From the NCBI RefSeq assembly GCF_000740785.1, contig NZ_JFZB01000018.1, positions 1 to 64,000 of the forward strand: 64,000 bases of DNA. The letters are read 5' to 3'. A model generated the notes under the pieces. The model was not told the DNA's origin, did not search any database, and saw only the letters and a program-made list of their open reading frames with translations. A program made the position numbers and the translations under genes. Source of the DNA: Paenirhodobacter enshiensis. GTDB taxonomy: Bacteria > Pseudomonadota > Alphaproteobacteria > Rhodobacterales > Rhodobacteraceae. This document shows, piece by piece, positions 1 to 9,261 of the stretch. Position 1 is the first letter of the stretch. Each line of letters begins with the position of its first letter.

Positions 1-395
1 TCGTCGGCAAGCCGATGGCGCAACTGCTGCTCGGCGACAGCTGCACCGTGACGATCGCGCATTCCCGCACGAAGGATCTGCCCGAGGTCTGCCGCCGCGC
101 GGACATCGTGGTCGCGGCCGTCGGCCGGCCGCAGATGGTGAAGGGCGACTGGATCAAGCCGGGCGCGACGGTGATCGACGTCGGCATCAACCGCATCCCC
201 GCGCCCGAACGTGGCGAGGGCAAGATGCGTCTGGTGGGCGATGTGGATTTCGCCTCGGCGGTCGAGGTCGCGGGCGCGATCACCCCGGTTCCGGGCGGTG
301 TCGGTCCGATGACCATCGCGTGCCTTCTGGCCAACACACTCACCGCCTGCTGCCGGGCGAACGGCCTCGCCGAACCCGAAGGCCTGACCGCCTGA
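1..395 (+). CDS. folD: Bifunctional methylenetetrahydrofolate dehydrogenase / methenyltetrahydrofolate cyclohydrolase, C-terminal part
   Basis: FolD interconverts 5,10-methylene-, methenyl- and 10-formyl-tetrahydrofolate in the cytoplasm. The gene is cut by the window edge: the reading frame is open from the first complete codon and the first visible residues (VGKPMAQLL) match the FolD NAD(P)-binding motif. About 130 residues of a usual 290-300 are present. Further family motifs are the [10 protein letters not shown] stretch, [13 protein letters not shown] and the C-terminal [11 protein letters not shown] signature. It lies 99 bp upstream of purU on the same strand. Together the two genes would process C1 units released by demethylation of methylamines further along the island. 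The identification is secure; the true start lies outside the window. Confidence 0.95.
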   Translation, partial: VGKPMAQLLLGDSCTVTIAHSRTKDLPEVCRRADIVVAAVGRPQMVKGDWIKPGATVIDVGINRIPAPERGEGKMRLVGDVDFASAVEVAGAITPVPGGVGPMTIACLLANTLTACCRANGLAEPEGLTA

Positions 396-494
396 GGTCT
401 GCTCCGATCCGCTCCCTGCCCGGACGGGTCGAACCGGCATCCGCCGGCCCTGAAACTGCACCCAACACACAAGAAAATCCAACGGGAGTTCACC

Positions 495-1379
495 ATGTCC
501 AGATACTGCCTCACCGTCGCCTGTCCGACGAAGCGCGGCATCGTCGCCGCGATCTCGACCTATCTGGCCGAGACCGGCTGCAACATCACCGACAGCTCGC
601 AATACGATGACACCGGCACCGGGCGGTTCTTCATGCGGGTCAGCTTCGCCTCGGAGCAGGGCCTCGCGCAGGCCGACCTCGAAGCCGGTTTCGCCCCGAT
701 CGCCAAGGAATTCGCCATGGCCGCGAAGTTCCATGATGAGCGCGAGAAGATGAAGGTCATCATCATGGTCTCGCGCTTCGGGCACTGCCTGAACGATCTG
801 CTGTATCGCTGGCGCATCGGCGCGCTGCCGATCGACATCGTGGCGGTGATCTCGAACCACATGGACTATCAGAAGGTCGTGGTGAACCACGACATCCCGT
901 TCCACTGCATCAAGGTCACCAAGGAAAACAAGACCGCCGCCGAGGCCGAGCAGATGCGCATCGTCCACGAGGCCGGGGCCGAGCTGATCGTGCTCGCGCG
1001 CTACATGCAGATCCTGTCGGATCAGATGTGCAAGGAAATGTCGGGCCGGATCATCAATATCCATCACTCCTTCCTGCCGTCGTTCAAGGGCGCCAACCCC
1101 TACAAGCAGGCCTATGAGCGCGGCGTGAAACTGATCGGTGCGACCTCGCATTACGTGACCGCCGACCTCGACGAGGGTCCGATCATCGAACAGGACACCA
1201 TCCGCGTGACCCATGCGCAGTCGCCCGACGATTACGTCTCGCTCGGCCGTGACGTGGAAAGCCAGGTGCTGGCGCGGGCGATCCACGCCCATATCCACCA
1301 CCGGGTGTTCATGAACGGCAACAAGACCGTGGTGTTCCCGGCCTCGCCCGGCTCCTACGCTTCGGAACGGATGGGCTGA
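495..1379 (+). CDS. purU: Formyltetrahydrofolate deformylase
   Basis: PurU hydrolyses 10-formyl-tetrahydrofolate to formate and tetrahydrofolate. The 294-residue protein has the family length. It has an N-terminal ACT domain (about residues 1-80) and a formyltransferase-fold catalytic domain (about 88-275). The formyl-transferase triad is visible as N188, H190 (in INIHHSF) and D226 (in DLDEGP), with the same 38-residue spacing between Asn and Asp as in PurN-type enzymes. The start is supported by GGGAG about 8 bases upstream of the ATG. Its position after folD and before the methylamine genes suggests a role in disposing of tetrahydrofolate-bound C1 units as formate during methylamine growth (inference), not only in purine balance. 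Confidence 0.95.
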   Translation: MSRYCLTVACPTKRGIVAAISTYLAETGCNITDSSQYDDTGTGRFFMRVSFASEQGLAQADLEAGFAPIAKEFAMAAKFHDEREKMKVIIMVSRFGHCLNDLLYRWRIGALPIDIVAVISNHMDYQKVVVNHDIPFHCIKVTKENKTAAEAEQMRIVHEAGAELIVLARYMQILSDQMCKEMSGRIINIHHSFLPSFKGANPYKQAYERGVKLIGATSHYVTADLDEGPIIEQDTIRVTHAQSPDDYVSLGRDVESQVLARAIHAHIHHRVFMNGNKTVVFPASPGSYASERMG

Positions 1380-1489
1380 GGCTCGCCGCATCCCGGCCTC
1401 TCTTCGCGCGAAGGGGGGCTGGATCGCGCGACGGGGCCGGTCTATCCTCGCTTTGCCCGATTTTCGGGCGGAACCGAAGGAAGCCTGCA

Positions 1490-2206
1490 GTGACCGTCCC
1501 CTCGCGCCTTTTCGCTGACACCCCGGCCCTCGGGGCGACGGTGCGTCAGGTGCTCGACACGCTGAAGGGCCGGATCGTCGCCGGGGAATATCCGCTCGAC
1601 GCGCGCCTGCCGTCGGAACGCCAGCTCGCTCAGGACATGGGGGTGGCGCGCAATACGGTGCGCGAGGCCCTCGATATTCTGGAAGGGCAGGGGATGATCC
1701 GCCGCCGTGCGGGCGCGGGCACCTTCGTCGCTCATGACCCGGCGGGCAGCAAGGCCTCGACCGCGCCGGTCGCGGCCGAGACCGGGCCGTTGCAGCTTCA
1801 GGTGATGCGCGGGATCCTGGAACCCGAGATGGTGCGCCTCGCCATCGTCGCCATGCCGCCGCGCCGGATCGAGGCGCTCGGCGCTGCGCTCGGCCGGATG
1901 GAAGAGGCATCGGGCGATGTCGCGGCCTTCCTGCGCCTTGAGGAAGAGTTCCACCGCCTGATCGCCGAGGCGACCGGCAATCCGCTGCTGATCGCCTGTT
2001 ACGCGCTGGTGATCGAGGCGCGGCGGCAGGAATTCCGCACCGCTCTTTATCGCCGCCGCCTCGGCCCGGCGCGGATCGCGGCCAGCCTGCGCCGCACGCG
2101 CGCGCTGTTCGACGCCATCGCCGCGCGCGACATCGAGACCGGCTGCGAGCTGATGCGGCTGGGGCTGGTCGAGGATCAGAAGATCCTGCTCGGCGAGGAC
2201 GACTGA
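1490..2206 (+). CDS. GntR-family (FadR/FCD subfamily) transcriptional regulator
   Basis: A 238-residue regulator with a winged helix at about residues 8-80 (RLPSERQLAQDMGVARNTVREAL is the recognition region) and an all-helical FCD ligand-binding domain at about 100-230, the layout of the FadR subfamily. It starts with GTG, preceded by GAAGGA at good spacing. The protein probably binds a small acid or amine-derived ligand, which cannot be read from the sequence. It sits between purU and the trimethylamine genes, so control of the methylamine island is a reasonable inference. Its 3' end overlaps the convergent binding-protein gene by 31 bp. Confidence 0.88.
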   Translation: MTVPSRLFADTPALGATVRQVLDTLKGRIVAGEYPLDARLPSERQLAQDMGVARNTVREALDILEGQGMIRRRAGAGTFVAHDPAGSKASTAPVAAETGPLQLQVMRGILEPEMVRLAIVAMPPRRIEALGAALGRMEEASGDVAAFLRLEEEFHRLIAEATGNPLLIACYALVIEARRQEFRTALYRRRLGPARIAASLRRTRALFDAIAARDIETGCELMRLGLVEDQKILLGEDD

Positions 2207-3468
2207 GCCGCGATCTTGCCGCGCGCGCGGTGCTGCCAGCTTTGCCCAAGCTCCGCCATGTGCCGCATCAGCACCCCGTGATGGCGCCCGAGCCAGCCGA
2301 GAACCGAGCCGAATTCCGCGATCCTCGCCCGGCCCTCGCGCAGGCGCACCACCGGCCAGTCACCGACGAGCGCGTTGTCGATGCCGTAAAGCTCCGCCCC
2401 CCACCATTCGGCCGGGCCGAAGATATGCGGCATCTTCTGGCCGCGCTGCATCGCCGACAGCACCCGCACCGGATCGGCGCTGCCCGCGACCTCGGCCGCG
2501 CCGTGCCACAGATCGAGGATCGAGGCATATTCCCAGCTCACCGCCGACCACAGCCCCGGAAACCGCCGGGTGTAGCTGTCGAAGAAGCTGCGCGGGTTGC
2601 GGAAGAAAAAGGCGGTATCGGCCAGCATCGGATCGTCGAAATCCGGGAACTGGAAGGTGTAGCGCGCCATGAACCCGGCCGAGGTGCGCGCGATCATCTT
2701 CGGATAATCGTCGGCGGTGCAGGCGATGACCTCGCCGCGGAAGCCGCGGGCATGGGCGGCCTCGGTCAGCGCGGCGATCATCGGCGGGGCTGACGAGCAC
2801 CAGCACAGCACCTCGGGGTCGTCTTGCAGCATCGCGGCGACGATGCCGTCTGCGTCATGATTGTCGGGCGCATAGCGGATCTCTCGCAGCCGGGTGAACC
2901 CCGCGACCTCGAAGGCCGCGCGATAGACCGCGAGCGAGGGCAGCCCGAGGCTGTCGGTCTGCGCGCACAGGGCCACCCGTTTCAGCGCCGGACGGTTGCG
3001 CGCCAGCCACTCCACCCCGGTGACGTTGAACAGCGGATGCAGCTCCGCCGGCGCGATCAGCGAGGGCGTGTCCGGCCCGAGGTCCGAAGGCAGCAGCGTC
3101 GCCACCAGCGCGCGGCGCGCCATCAGCCAGGGCAGCGCCGGCGCCAGCGTATCGCCGCCGAGCGTCAGGATCAGCCGCGCCCGGCGCAGTTCGATCAGCT
3201 CGCGCGCGGCCTCGAACGTGGTCTCGGGGGAGAGCGCGCTGTCGCGGGCGACGATCTCGATCGGCCGCGTCCGCCCGCCGAGGGTCAGCCCGCCGTGATC
3301 GTTCATCTCCTCGGCCCACAGCTCGGCGCCGGCGAGACCGGGCCGCCCCCAGCCCGACTCGGGCCCCGACAGCGGCGCGAGAAAGCCGATCCGCACCGGC
3401 GCCGTGTCGCGCCCGCGCGGCAGCGATCCGGCGGCGGCAAGGCGCAAGGCGAAGGAGGCGCTGCCCAT
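2176..3468 (-). CDS. AmiC/UrtA-like type 1 periplasmic-binding-fold protein, orphan
   Basis: About 430 residues with the two-lobed type 1 periplasmic binding fold of amide and urea binding proteins. The N-terminal RIGFLAPLSGPES block, the long GVEWLARN and SAVSWEYASILDLW stretches and the C-terminal half resemble UrtA/FmdD/AmiC. No ABC permease or ATPase gene is adjacent. The N-terminus (MGSASFALRLAAAGS) is not a convincing signal peptide, so the protein may be a cytoplasmic ligand sensor like AmiC, not a transporter component. An alternative in-frame ATG at 3510 adds 14 residues without improving a signal. Neither start has a clear ribosome binding site. The gene is divergent from tmm (183 bp apart) and overlaps the end of the GntR gene. 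Confidence 0.75.
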   Translation of the reverse strand: MGSASFALRLAAAGSLPRGRDTAPVRIGFLAPLSGPESGWGRPGLAGAELWAEEMNDHGGLTLGGRTRPIEIVARDSALSPETTFEAARELIELRRARLILTLGGDTLAPALPWLMARRALVATLLPSDLGPDTPSLIAPAELHPLFNVTGVEWLARNRPALKRVALCAQTDSLGLPSLAVYRAAFEVAGFTRLREIRYAPDNHDADGIVAAMLQDDPEVLCWCSSAPPMIAALTEAAHARGFRGEVIACTADDYPKMIARTSAGFMARYTFQFPDFDDPMLADTAFFFRNPRSFFDSYTRRFPGLWSAVSWEYASILDLWHGAAEVAGSADPVRVLSAMQRGQKMPHIFGPAEWWGAELYGIDNALVGDWPVVRLREGRARIAEFGSVLGWLGRHHGVLMRHMAELGQSWQHRARGKIAAQSSSPSRIF

Positions 3469-3651
3469 AAAATCACCCGAAGCAGGACGGAGGCGGAAGT
3501 CTTGGCCCATTTTTGCGTCACATGAACATTCAGGCAAGAAAAATAATTGACAGGAAACACCACCGTGCCGGCTTAATTGGTCCATACCGAATGAGCCAAT
3601 AATCATAACAGGTCCAATTCGGAACAAGAACAGACCAACAGGGAGACTACC

Positions 3652-4995
3652 ATGACCAAACGCGTTGCCGTGATCGGTGCCGGTCCCTCGGGCCTTGCCG
3701 CGCTGCGTGCCTTTCAGTCCGCCGCCAGGAAAGGCGCGGAAATTCCGGAGATCGTCTGTTTCGAGAAACAGTCGAACTGGGGCGGGCTGTGGAACTACAC
3801 CTGGCGCACCGGCGTCGACGAGAACGGGGAACCGGTTCACTGCTCGATGTATCGCTACCTGTGGACCAACGGTCCGAAGGAGGGCCTCGAATTCGCCGAT
3901 TATCCGTTCGAGGAACATTTCGGCAAGCAGATCGCCTCTTACCCGCCGCGCGCGGTGATGTTCGATTACATCGAGGGGCGGGTGAACAAGGCCGGCATCC
4001 GGCCGTGGATCCGGTTCAGCTCGGTGATCCGCTGGGTCGAATACGATGCGGACGCGGACGATTTCACCATCACCGTGCACGACATGACGAAAGATCACGT
4101 CTACAAGGAGCGGTTCGACAACGTCATCGTCGCCTCGGGCCATTTCTCCAGCCCCAACGTGCCGGACTACCCGGGCTTCGATCACTATTACGGCCGCATC
4201 GTCCATGCCCATGACTTCCGCGACGCGCGCGAATTCGCCGGTCAGGACGTGCTGGTGGTGGGCTCGTCCTACTCGGCCGAGGACATCGGTTCGCAGTGCT
4301 GGAAATACGGCGCGAAGACGGTGACCTCGTGCTATCGCTCGGCGCCGATGGGGTTCGACTGGCCCGAGAACTGGGAAGAGAAGCCCGCCCTCGTCAGGGT
4401 CGAGGGCAAGACCGCCTTCTTCAAGGACGGCAGCTCGCGCCATGTCGATGCGATCATCCTGTGCACCGGCTACAAGCACTACTTCCCGTTCCTGCCCGAC
4501 GAGCTGCGGCTGAAGACCAAGAACCGCCTCGCGACCGCCGACCTCTACAAGGGCGTGGTCTATGTCCACAATCCGAAGATGTTCTACCTCGGGATGCAGG
4601 ACCAGTGGTTCACCTTCAACATGTTCGACGCCCAGGCCTGGTATGTGCGCGACATCATCCTCGGCCGGATCGCGGTGCCCGCCGACAAGCAGGTGCTGAT
4701 GGCCGACGTGGCCGAGCGCGAGGCGCGCGAGGAAGCCTCGGACGAGGTGAAATACGCGATCGAGTATCAGGGCGATTACGTCAAGGAGCTGATCGCCGAC
4801 ACCGATTACCCGAGTTTCAACGTCGATGGCGCGATCGAGGCCTTCCTCGAATGGAAGCACCACAAGAAGGACGACATCATGGCGTTCCGCAACCACAGCT
4901 ACAAATCGGTGATGACCGGGACGATGGCGCCCGCCCATCACACGCCGTGGAAGGATGCGCTCGACGACTCGATGGAAGCCTATCTCGCGAACTGA
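3652..4995 (+). CDS. tmm: Trimethylamine monooxygenase (flavin-containing monooxygenase)
   Basis: Tmm oxidises trimethylamine to trimethylamine N-oxide using FAD, NADPH and oxygen. The 447-residue protein has the bacterial Tmm length. It shows the FAD-binding GAGPSG at residues 9-14, an FMO signature around [11 protein letters not shown], and the NADPH-binding [12 protein letters not shown] motif. The whole sequence reads like the marine Roseobacter enzymes, including the [18 protein letters not shown] and [19 protein letters not shown] stretches. GGGAG lies 7-8 bases before the ATG. The next gene is tdm, which uses the TMAO product, and a hairpin with a T-run separates the two. Identification is strong from both sequence and context. 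Confidence 0.95.
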   Translation: MTKRVAVIGAGPSGLAALRAFQSAARKGAEIPEIVCFEKQSNWGGLWNYTWRTGVDENGEPVHCSMYRYLWTNGPKEGLEFADYPFEEHFGKQIASYPPRAVMFDYIEGRVNKAGIRPWIRFSSVIRWVEYDADADDFTITVHDMTKDHVYKERFDNVIVASGHFSSPNVPDYPGFDHYYGRIVHAHDFRDAREFAGQDVLVVGSSYSAEDIGSQCWKYGAKTVTSCYRSAPMGFDWPENWEEKPALVRVEGKTAFFKDGSSRHVDAIILCTGYKHYFPFLPDELRLKTKNRLATADLYKGVVYVHNPKMFYLGMQDQWFTFNMFDAQAWYVRDIILGRIAVPADKQVLMADVAEREAREEASDEVKYAIEYQGDYVKELIADTDYPSFNVDGAIEAFLEWKHHKKDDIMAFRNHSYKSVMTGTMAPAHHTPWKDALDDSMEAYLAN

Positions 4996-5007
4996 GCTGT
5001 CCTCCTC

Positions 5008-5037
5008 CGGGGGGGCCTCGGTCCCCCCGCCTTTTTT
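5008..5037 (+). terminator. Hairpin with T-run between tmm and tdm
   Basis: A C-GGGGGG / CCCCCC-G stem of 7 bp with an 8-base loop is followed by CCTTTTTT. It has the form of an intrinsic terminator. It lies only 12 bases after the tmm stop and ends 16 bases before the tdm start, so it probably acts as a partial terminator that lowers tdm and dmm transcription relative to tmm, or marks tmm as separately terminated. Confidence 0.7.
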
Positions 5038-5053
5038 CCGTGCAGGAGACGAG

Positions 5054-7414
5054 ATGACCCTGACGTTCAGCGATGCCCCGTTCCGTCCGGGCCCGCCGCG
5101 CGCGGCCCCCGCCCGCCGGGTCGCAGGCTTTTCCCGCGCCCCGGGGACGGAGCGGTATTCCGTGCCGGGCCGTGGCGCCATCGTGGTCGAGATCGCCGCC
5201 GGCGACCGGATTTCGGTGACGAATGACGAGGGCGGCCAACGCTGCGAGCTTGTGGCCGCGCATCCCGATGGCCGGCTCGATTGCGGCCTTCTGGGCTGGC
5301 AGGCCGATACCCCGGCCGAGGGGCTGCGCGCCCTGCTGCCCGATCTGCCGAAACTGCGTCTGGCGCTTGCGCGCCGGGCGATCGGGCTGACCGACGCGCG
5401 CGCCATCGGGCTGTTCGGGGCGACATCGCGCGCCGGCGAGGCGGCGGCCTTCGTCGCGCAGGGGCCGGGCTGGCTGATCGTCGCCGCACCCGCCGCGCCG
5501 ATGGCGGCGGAGGGGCAGGACACCGCGACGCCCCTGTCGCTGAGCGTCCAGCGCGCCGCGCCGCGCGCTTTGGCACATTTCGCGCTCCCGGATCCTCTGG
5601 CCGATCCGAAGATCGACCTGCGGGTGAAATCCTCGAGTGCCGAGGCCTATCTGGTGCGCGCGGGCGATTACATCCAGATCCTCGACGTCGACGGCCGGCA
5701 ATGCACCGATTTCCAGTGCTTCGACGCCCGCAAGCTCGACCGCGGGATCGTCCATCCGCTCGACGTCACGGTGACGCGCACGCTGCTCGGTCACAATTAC
5801 CCGATGCCGGGGCTGCACGGGAAATACTTCGATCAGCAGATGCAGCCGCTGGTCGAGGTGGTGCAGGATACCTGCGGGCGGCACGACACTTTCGGGCTGG
5901 CCTGCTCGGCCAAGTATTACGACGACATCGGCTATCCCGGTCACGCCAACTGCACCGACAATTTCAACCGCGCGCTCGCCCCCTATGACATCGAGGGTCG
6001 CGCCGGCTGGATGGCGGCGAACTTCTTCTTCAACACCGGGATCGACGCGCATGGCGTGATGTATGCCGACGAACCCTGGTCGCGGCCGGGCGATTATGTG
6101 CTGTTGCGCGCGCTCAGCGACATCGTGTGCGTGTCCTCGGCCTGCCCGGACGACACCTCGGCCGCCAATGGCTGGAACCCGAGCGACATTCACGTGCGCA
6201 GCTATTCCGGGGCCGAGCGGTTCAGCCGCGCCTCGGCCTGGCGCCCCACCCCCGACGCGGAGCCGATCATGACGCGTGAAAGCGCCTTCCACCCCCGTTT
6301 CGCCGCGATGACGCGCGATTTCGTCGACTATCGCGGCTTCTGGCTGCCGAACTCCTTCCCGGGCTGCGATCCGGTGGAAAGCTACTGGGCGGCGCGCGAG
6401 GGCGTCGTGGTCATGGACCTGTCGGCGCTGCGCAAGTTCGAGGTCACCGGCCCCGACGCCGAGGCGCTTCTGAACTGGGTGCTGACGCGCGATGTCTCGA
6501 AGCTCGGTCACGGGCAGGTGGTCTATTCGGCGATGTGTCACCCGCATGGCGGCATGATCGACGACGGCACGCTGTTCCGTCTGGGCGATCAGGCGTTTCG
6601 CTGGATCGGCGGCACCGACGAGGGCGGCGTGTGGATGCGAGAGCAGGCCGAGGCGCTCGGCCTCAATGTGCTGGTGCGCTCCTCGACCGATCAGATGCAC
6701 AACATCGCGGTGCAGGGGCCGAAATCGCGCGCGCTGATGTCGGAGATCGTCTGGACCGCGCCGCATCAGACCGCGATCGCCGAGATGGGGTGGTTTCGCT
6801 TCACCGTCGGGCGGATCGGCGGGCCGACCGGGGCGCCGGTCGTGGTGTCGCGCACCGGCTACACGGGCGAACTCGGCTATGAGATCTTCTGCCACCCGAA
6901 GGATGCCGGGGCGGTCTTCGACGCGGTTTGGCGTGCGGGCGAACCTCTGGGCATCCGGCCGATGGGGCTTGCCGGCCTCGATCTGTGCCGGATCGAGGCG
7001 GGGCTCGTCTTCGCGGGCTACGATTTCAGCGACCAGACCGACCCGTTCGAGGCCGGCATCGGCTTCACCGTGCCGCTGAAATCGAAGACCGCCGATTTCG
7101 TCGGCCGCGAGGCGCTGATCCGGCGCAAGGAAACCCCGGCGCGTCGCTTCGTCGGGCTGGAACTCGACGGGCAGGAGCCCATCGCGCATGGCGATTGCAT
7201 TCGCATCGGCCGCGCGCAGGTGGGCGAGGTCTGCTCGGCCATGCGCTCGCCGCGCACGGGGACGTGGATCGCGCTCGCGCGAGTCGATGTCTCGGTCTCG
7301 GCGCCGGGAACGGCGGTCGAGGTCGGCCGGCTCGACGGTCATATCAAGCGCCTCGCCGCCCGCATCGCGCCCTTCCCCTACTACGACCCGAAGAAAGAGC
7401 GGCCCCGTTCGTGA
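5054..7414 (+). CDS. tdm: Trimethylamine N-oxide demethylase (aldolase)
   Basis: Tdm splits TMAO into dimethylamine and formaldehyde, and its C-terminal folate domain may capture the formaldehyde. The 786-residue protein has a DUF1989 region (about residues 185-385) followed by a GcvT aminomethyltransferase-like domain (about 405-780), the known Tdm layout. Cysteines 284, 300 and 364 are the best candidates for the zinc triad described for this enzyme. The first 150 residues contain a second, diverged copy of the DUF1989 start: AGDRISVTNDEGGQRC at 49-64 resembles AGDYIQILDVDGRQC at 203-217. The ATG at 5054 follows AGGAGA; an upstream in-frame start would run into tmm and was not used. The gene leads directly into dmmDABC. 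Confidence 0.93.
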   Translation: MTLTFSDAPFRPGPPRAAPARRVAGFSRAPGTERYSVPGRGAIVVEIAAGDRISVTNDEGGQRCELVAAHPDGRLDCGLLGWQADTPAEGLRALLPDLPKLRLALARRAIGLTDARAIGLFGATSRAGEAAAFVAQGPGWLIVAAPAAPMAAEGQDTATPLSLSVQRAAPRALAHFALPDPLADPKIDLRVKSSSAEAYLVRAGDYIQILDVDGRQCTDFQCFDARKLDRGIVHPLDVTVTRTLLGHNYPMPGLHGKYFDQQMQPLVEVVQDTCGRHDTFGLACSAKYYDDIGYPGHANCTDNFNRALAPYDIEGRAGWMAANFFFNTGIDAHGVMYADEPWSRPGDYVLLRALSDIVCVSSACPDDTSAANGWNPSDIHVRSYSGAERFSRASAWRPTPDAEPIMTRESAFHPRFAAMTRDFVDYRGFWLPNSFPGCDPVESYWAAREGVVVMDLSALRKFEVTGPDAEALLNWVLTRDVSKLGHGQVVYSAMCHPHGGMIDDGTLFRLGDQAFRWIGGTDEGGVWMREQAEALGLNVLVRSSTDQMHNIAVQGPKSRALMSEIVWTAPHQTAIAEMGWFRFTVGRIGGPTGAPVVVSRTGYTGELGYEIFCHPKDAGAVFDAVWRAGEPLGIRPMGLAGLDLCRIEAGLVFAGYDFSDQTDPFEAGIGFTVPLKSKTADFVGREALIRRKETPARRFVGLELDGQEPIAHGDCIRIGRAQVGEVCSAMRSPRTGTWIALARVDVSVSAPGTAVEVGRLDGHIKRLAARIAPFPYYDPKKERPRS

Positions 7415-7448
7415 GGGCCGCCGCACCATCAACCGACAGGACAGAACA

Positions 7449-8585
7449 ATGACTGCATCTTGGAGATTCTCGACCCTCGCCGAGCGCCACCGCGCGCTTG
7501 GCTCGAAGCTGGAAGACTGGTCCGGCATGGGCACCGCCTGGAGCTATGACGGCGACCCCGTGGCGGAATACATGGCGATCCGGACGAAGGCCGGGCTGAT
7601 GGACGTCTCGGGGCTGAAGAAGGTGCATATCACCGGCCCGGGCGCGAGCCATGTCATCGACCGCGCCACCACCCGCAACGTCGAGAAGCTGATGCCGGGC
7701 CGCGCGGTCTATGCCGCGATGCTCAACGACGCCGGCAAGTTCATCGACGATTGCGTGATCTACCGCACCGGCCCGAACGCCTTCATGGTGGTGCATGGCT
7801 CGGGTCAGGGGTTCGAGCAGCTGACCATGGCCGCCTATGGCCGCGATGTCTCGGTTCGGTTCGACGACAACCTGCACGATCTGTCGCTGCAAGGGCCGCT
7901 CGCGGTGGATTATCTGGAGAAATACGTCCCCGGCATCCGCCAGCTGCGTTATTTCGGCCATATGCAGACCTCGCTTTTCGGGGTGCCGGCGATGATCTCG
8001 CGCACCGGCTACACCGGCGAACGGGGGTATGAGCTGTTCGTGCGCGGTCAGGACGCGCCGATGGTCTGGGACCGCATCCTCGAGGAAGGTGCTGCGATGG
8101 GCATCATCCCGTGCCGGTTCACCACGCTCGATCTGCTGCGCACCGAAAGCTATCTGCTGTTCTTCCCCTATGACAATTCCGAGATGTATCCGTTCGAGGA
8201 CGAGCCCTGCGGCGACACGCTGTGGGAACTGGGTCTCGATTTCACCGTCTCGCCGGGCAAGACGGGCTTTCGCGGCGCCGAGGAGCATTACCGCCTGAGG
8301 GGCAAGGAGCGCTTCAGGATCTGGGGGCTGAAGCTCGCGGGCGATGTCGCGCCCGAGAACGGCGCGCCGGTGCTGCGCGACGGCAAGAAGGTCGGCGTGG
8401 TGACGCAGGCGATGCACTCGCCGCTCAACGACTGGACCGTCGCCATCGCACGCCTGCCGGTCGATTGCGCGAACGAGGGCACGGCGCTGACGGTGCAAAG
8501 CGCCGAAGCCGGCGAGATCGCCGCCACCACCGCCGCGATGCCGTTCTTCGACATCGACAAGGCGCGCCGCACCGCGAAGGACTGA
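7449..8585 (+). CDS. dmmD: GcvT-like tetrahydrofolate-binding protein of the dimethylamine monooxygenase operon (DmmD)
   Basis: A 378-residue member of the aminomethyltransferase (GcvT/YgfZ) fold: N-terminal folate-binding domain up to about residue 280 (with the SRTGYTGERGYELF motif shared with Tdm) and a C-terminal barrel domain. It probably transfers the methyl carbon released as formaldehyde from dimethylamine onto tetrahydrofolate. It begins 34 bp after tdm and precedes genes matching dmmA, dmmB and dmmC, the order described as dmmDABC in marine roseobacters. I assign the symbol from that order and from family, so the subunit letter is less certain than the operon. AGGACA precedes the ATG; upstream in-frame starts lie inside tdm. 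Confidence 0.82.
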   Translation: MTASWRFSTLAERHRALGSKLEDWSGMGTAWSYDGDPVAEYMAIRTKAGLMDVSGLKKVHITGPGASHVIDRATTRNVEKLMPGRAVYAAMLNDAGKFIDDCVIYRTGPNAFMVVHGSGQGFEQLTMAAYGRDVSVRFDDNLHDLSLQGPLAVDYLEKYVPGIRQLRYFGHMQTSLFGVPAMISRTGYTGERGYELFVRGQDAPMVWDRILEEGAAMGIIPCRFTTLDLLRTESYLLFFPYDNSEMYPFEDEPCGDTLWELGLDFTVSPGKTGFRGAEEHYRLRGKERFRIWGLKLAGDVAPENGAPVLRDGKKVGVVTQAMHSPLNDWTVAIARLPVDCANEGTALTVQSAEAGEIAATTAAMPFFDIDKARRTAKD

Positions 8586-8652
8586 TCCGTCCGCCGGGGC
8601 ACACCAGTGTCCCGGCTTTCGTTCCGTTCCGTCCGCTGACAGGGAGATGGAC

Positions 8653-9261
8653 ATGCCACGAACCGAATTCAGCCCCGCGATCTTCAGCCGCCCGGTTTAT
8701 CCGGGGCTGATCTCGCAAGGGGCGGTGCCGGCGATCATGCTGGCCGAAGGCGCGGGCGCCGAGGCGCTGATCGACCTTGCGCTCGCCGATGCCTCGGTGA
8801 TGGACCGCGCTCATGTGATCTATATCCCTGCGCGCGGCGACAGCGCGACGGGGGCGCGCCTTGGCCAGCTCGGTGCGAAGATGTATCACGAGGCGCCGAG
8901 CTATGCCGCCTGCCTAGAACGTTATCGCAAGGCGCTGGCCGATGCCCATATGGGCACCTGGCTGTATCTGGCCGGCAGCGAAGGGCTGATCGGTCAGGCC
9001 GCGGCCGAGGCGACGGCGGCAGGTCTGCCCGCCGACGCCATCCTGAGCGAGCATCGCGGCCCCGTCACCCGCCGGATGCAATGCGTCCATTGCAAGGGCA
9101 TCACCGAAGAGGTCGCGACCGATCCCTTCACCTGCGCCCATTGCGGCCGGTCGCTCTTCGTGCGCGACCATTTCTCGCGCCGCCTCGGCGCCTTCCAGGG
9201 CGTCGCCATCGACGCCGAGACCCCCGGCATCGTCCCCGAACCGCGGAGCATTCAACGATGA
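8653..9261 (+). CDS. dmmA: Dimethylamine monooxygenase subunit DmmA family protein
   Basis: A 202-residue small subunit of the dimethylamine monooxygenase. The C-terminal quarter carries a zinc-ribbon-like set of cysteines, C144-x2-C147 and C161-x2-C164, followed by a conserved SLFVRDHFSRRLGAFQG stretch. The N-terminal part (about 1-135) has the alternating hydrophobic pattern of an alpha/beta domain. The start was moved to the second ATG at 8653: AGGGAG ends directly before the first ATG at 8647, too close for initiation, and stands 6 bases before the second. The stop overlaps the dmmB start (ATGA). Catalytic contribution is not evident from sequence; a structural or electron-transfer role is inferred. 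Confidence 0.85.
   Translation: MPRTEFSPAIFSRPVYPGLISQGAVPAIMLAEGAGAEALIDLALADASVMDRAHVIYIPARGDSATGARLGQLGAKMYHEAPSYAACLERYRKALADAHMGTWLYLAGSEGLIGQAAAEATAAGLPADAILSEHRGPVTRRMQCVHCKGITEEVATDPFTCAHCGRSLFVRDHFSRRLGAFQGVAIDAETPGIVPEPRSIQR

Noticed and set aside
3469-5523. Minus-strand open frame extending the binding-protein gene by almost 700 codons
   Set aside because: It runs antisense through tmm and the start of tdm, has Arg/Pro/Ala-rich shadow composition, and the real protein begins at or near 3468.
4877-7534. 885-codon minus-strand open frame
   Set aside because: It is a complete antisense shadow of tdm caused by high GC and lack of stops; the composition is arginine/histidine-rich and no domain is recognisable.
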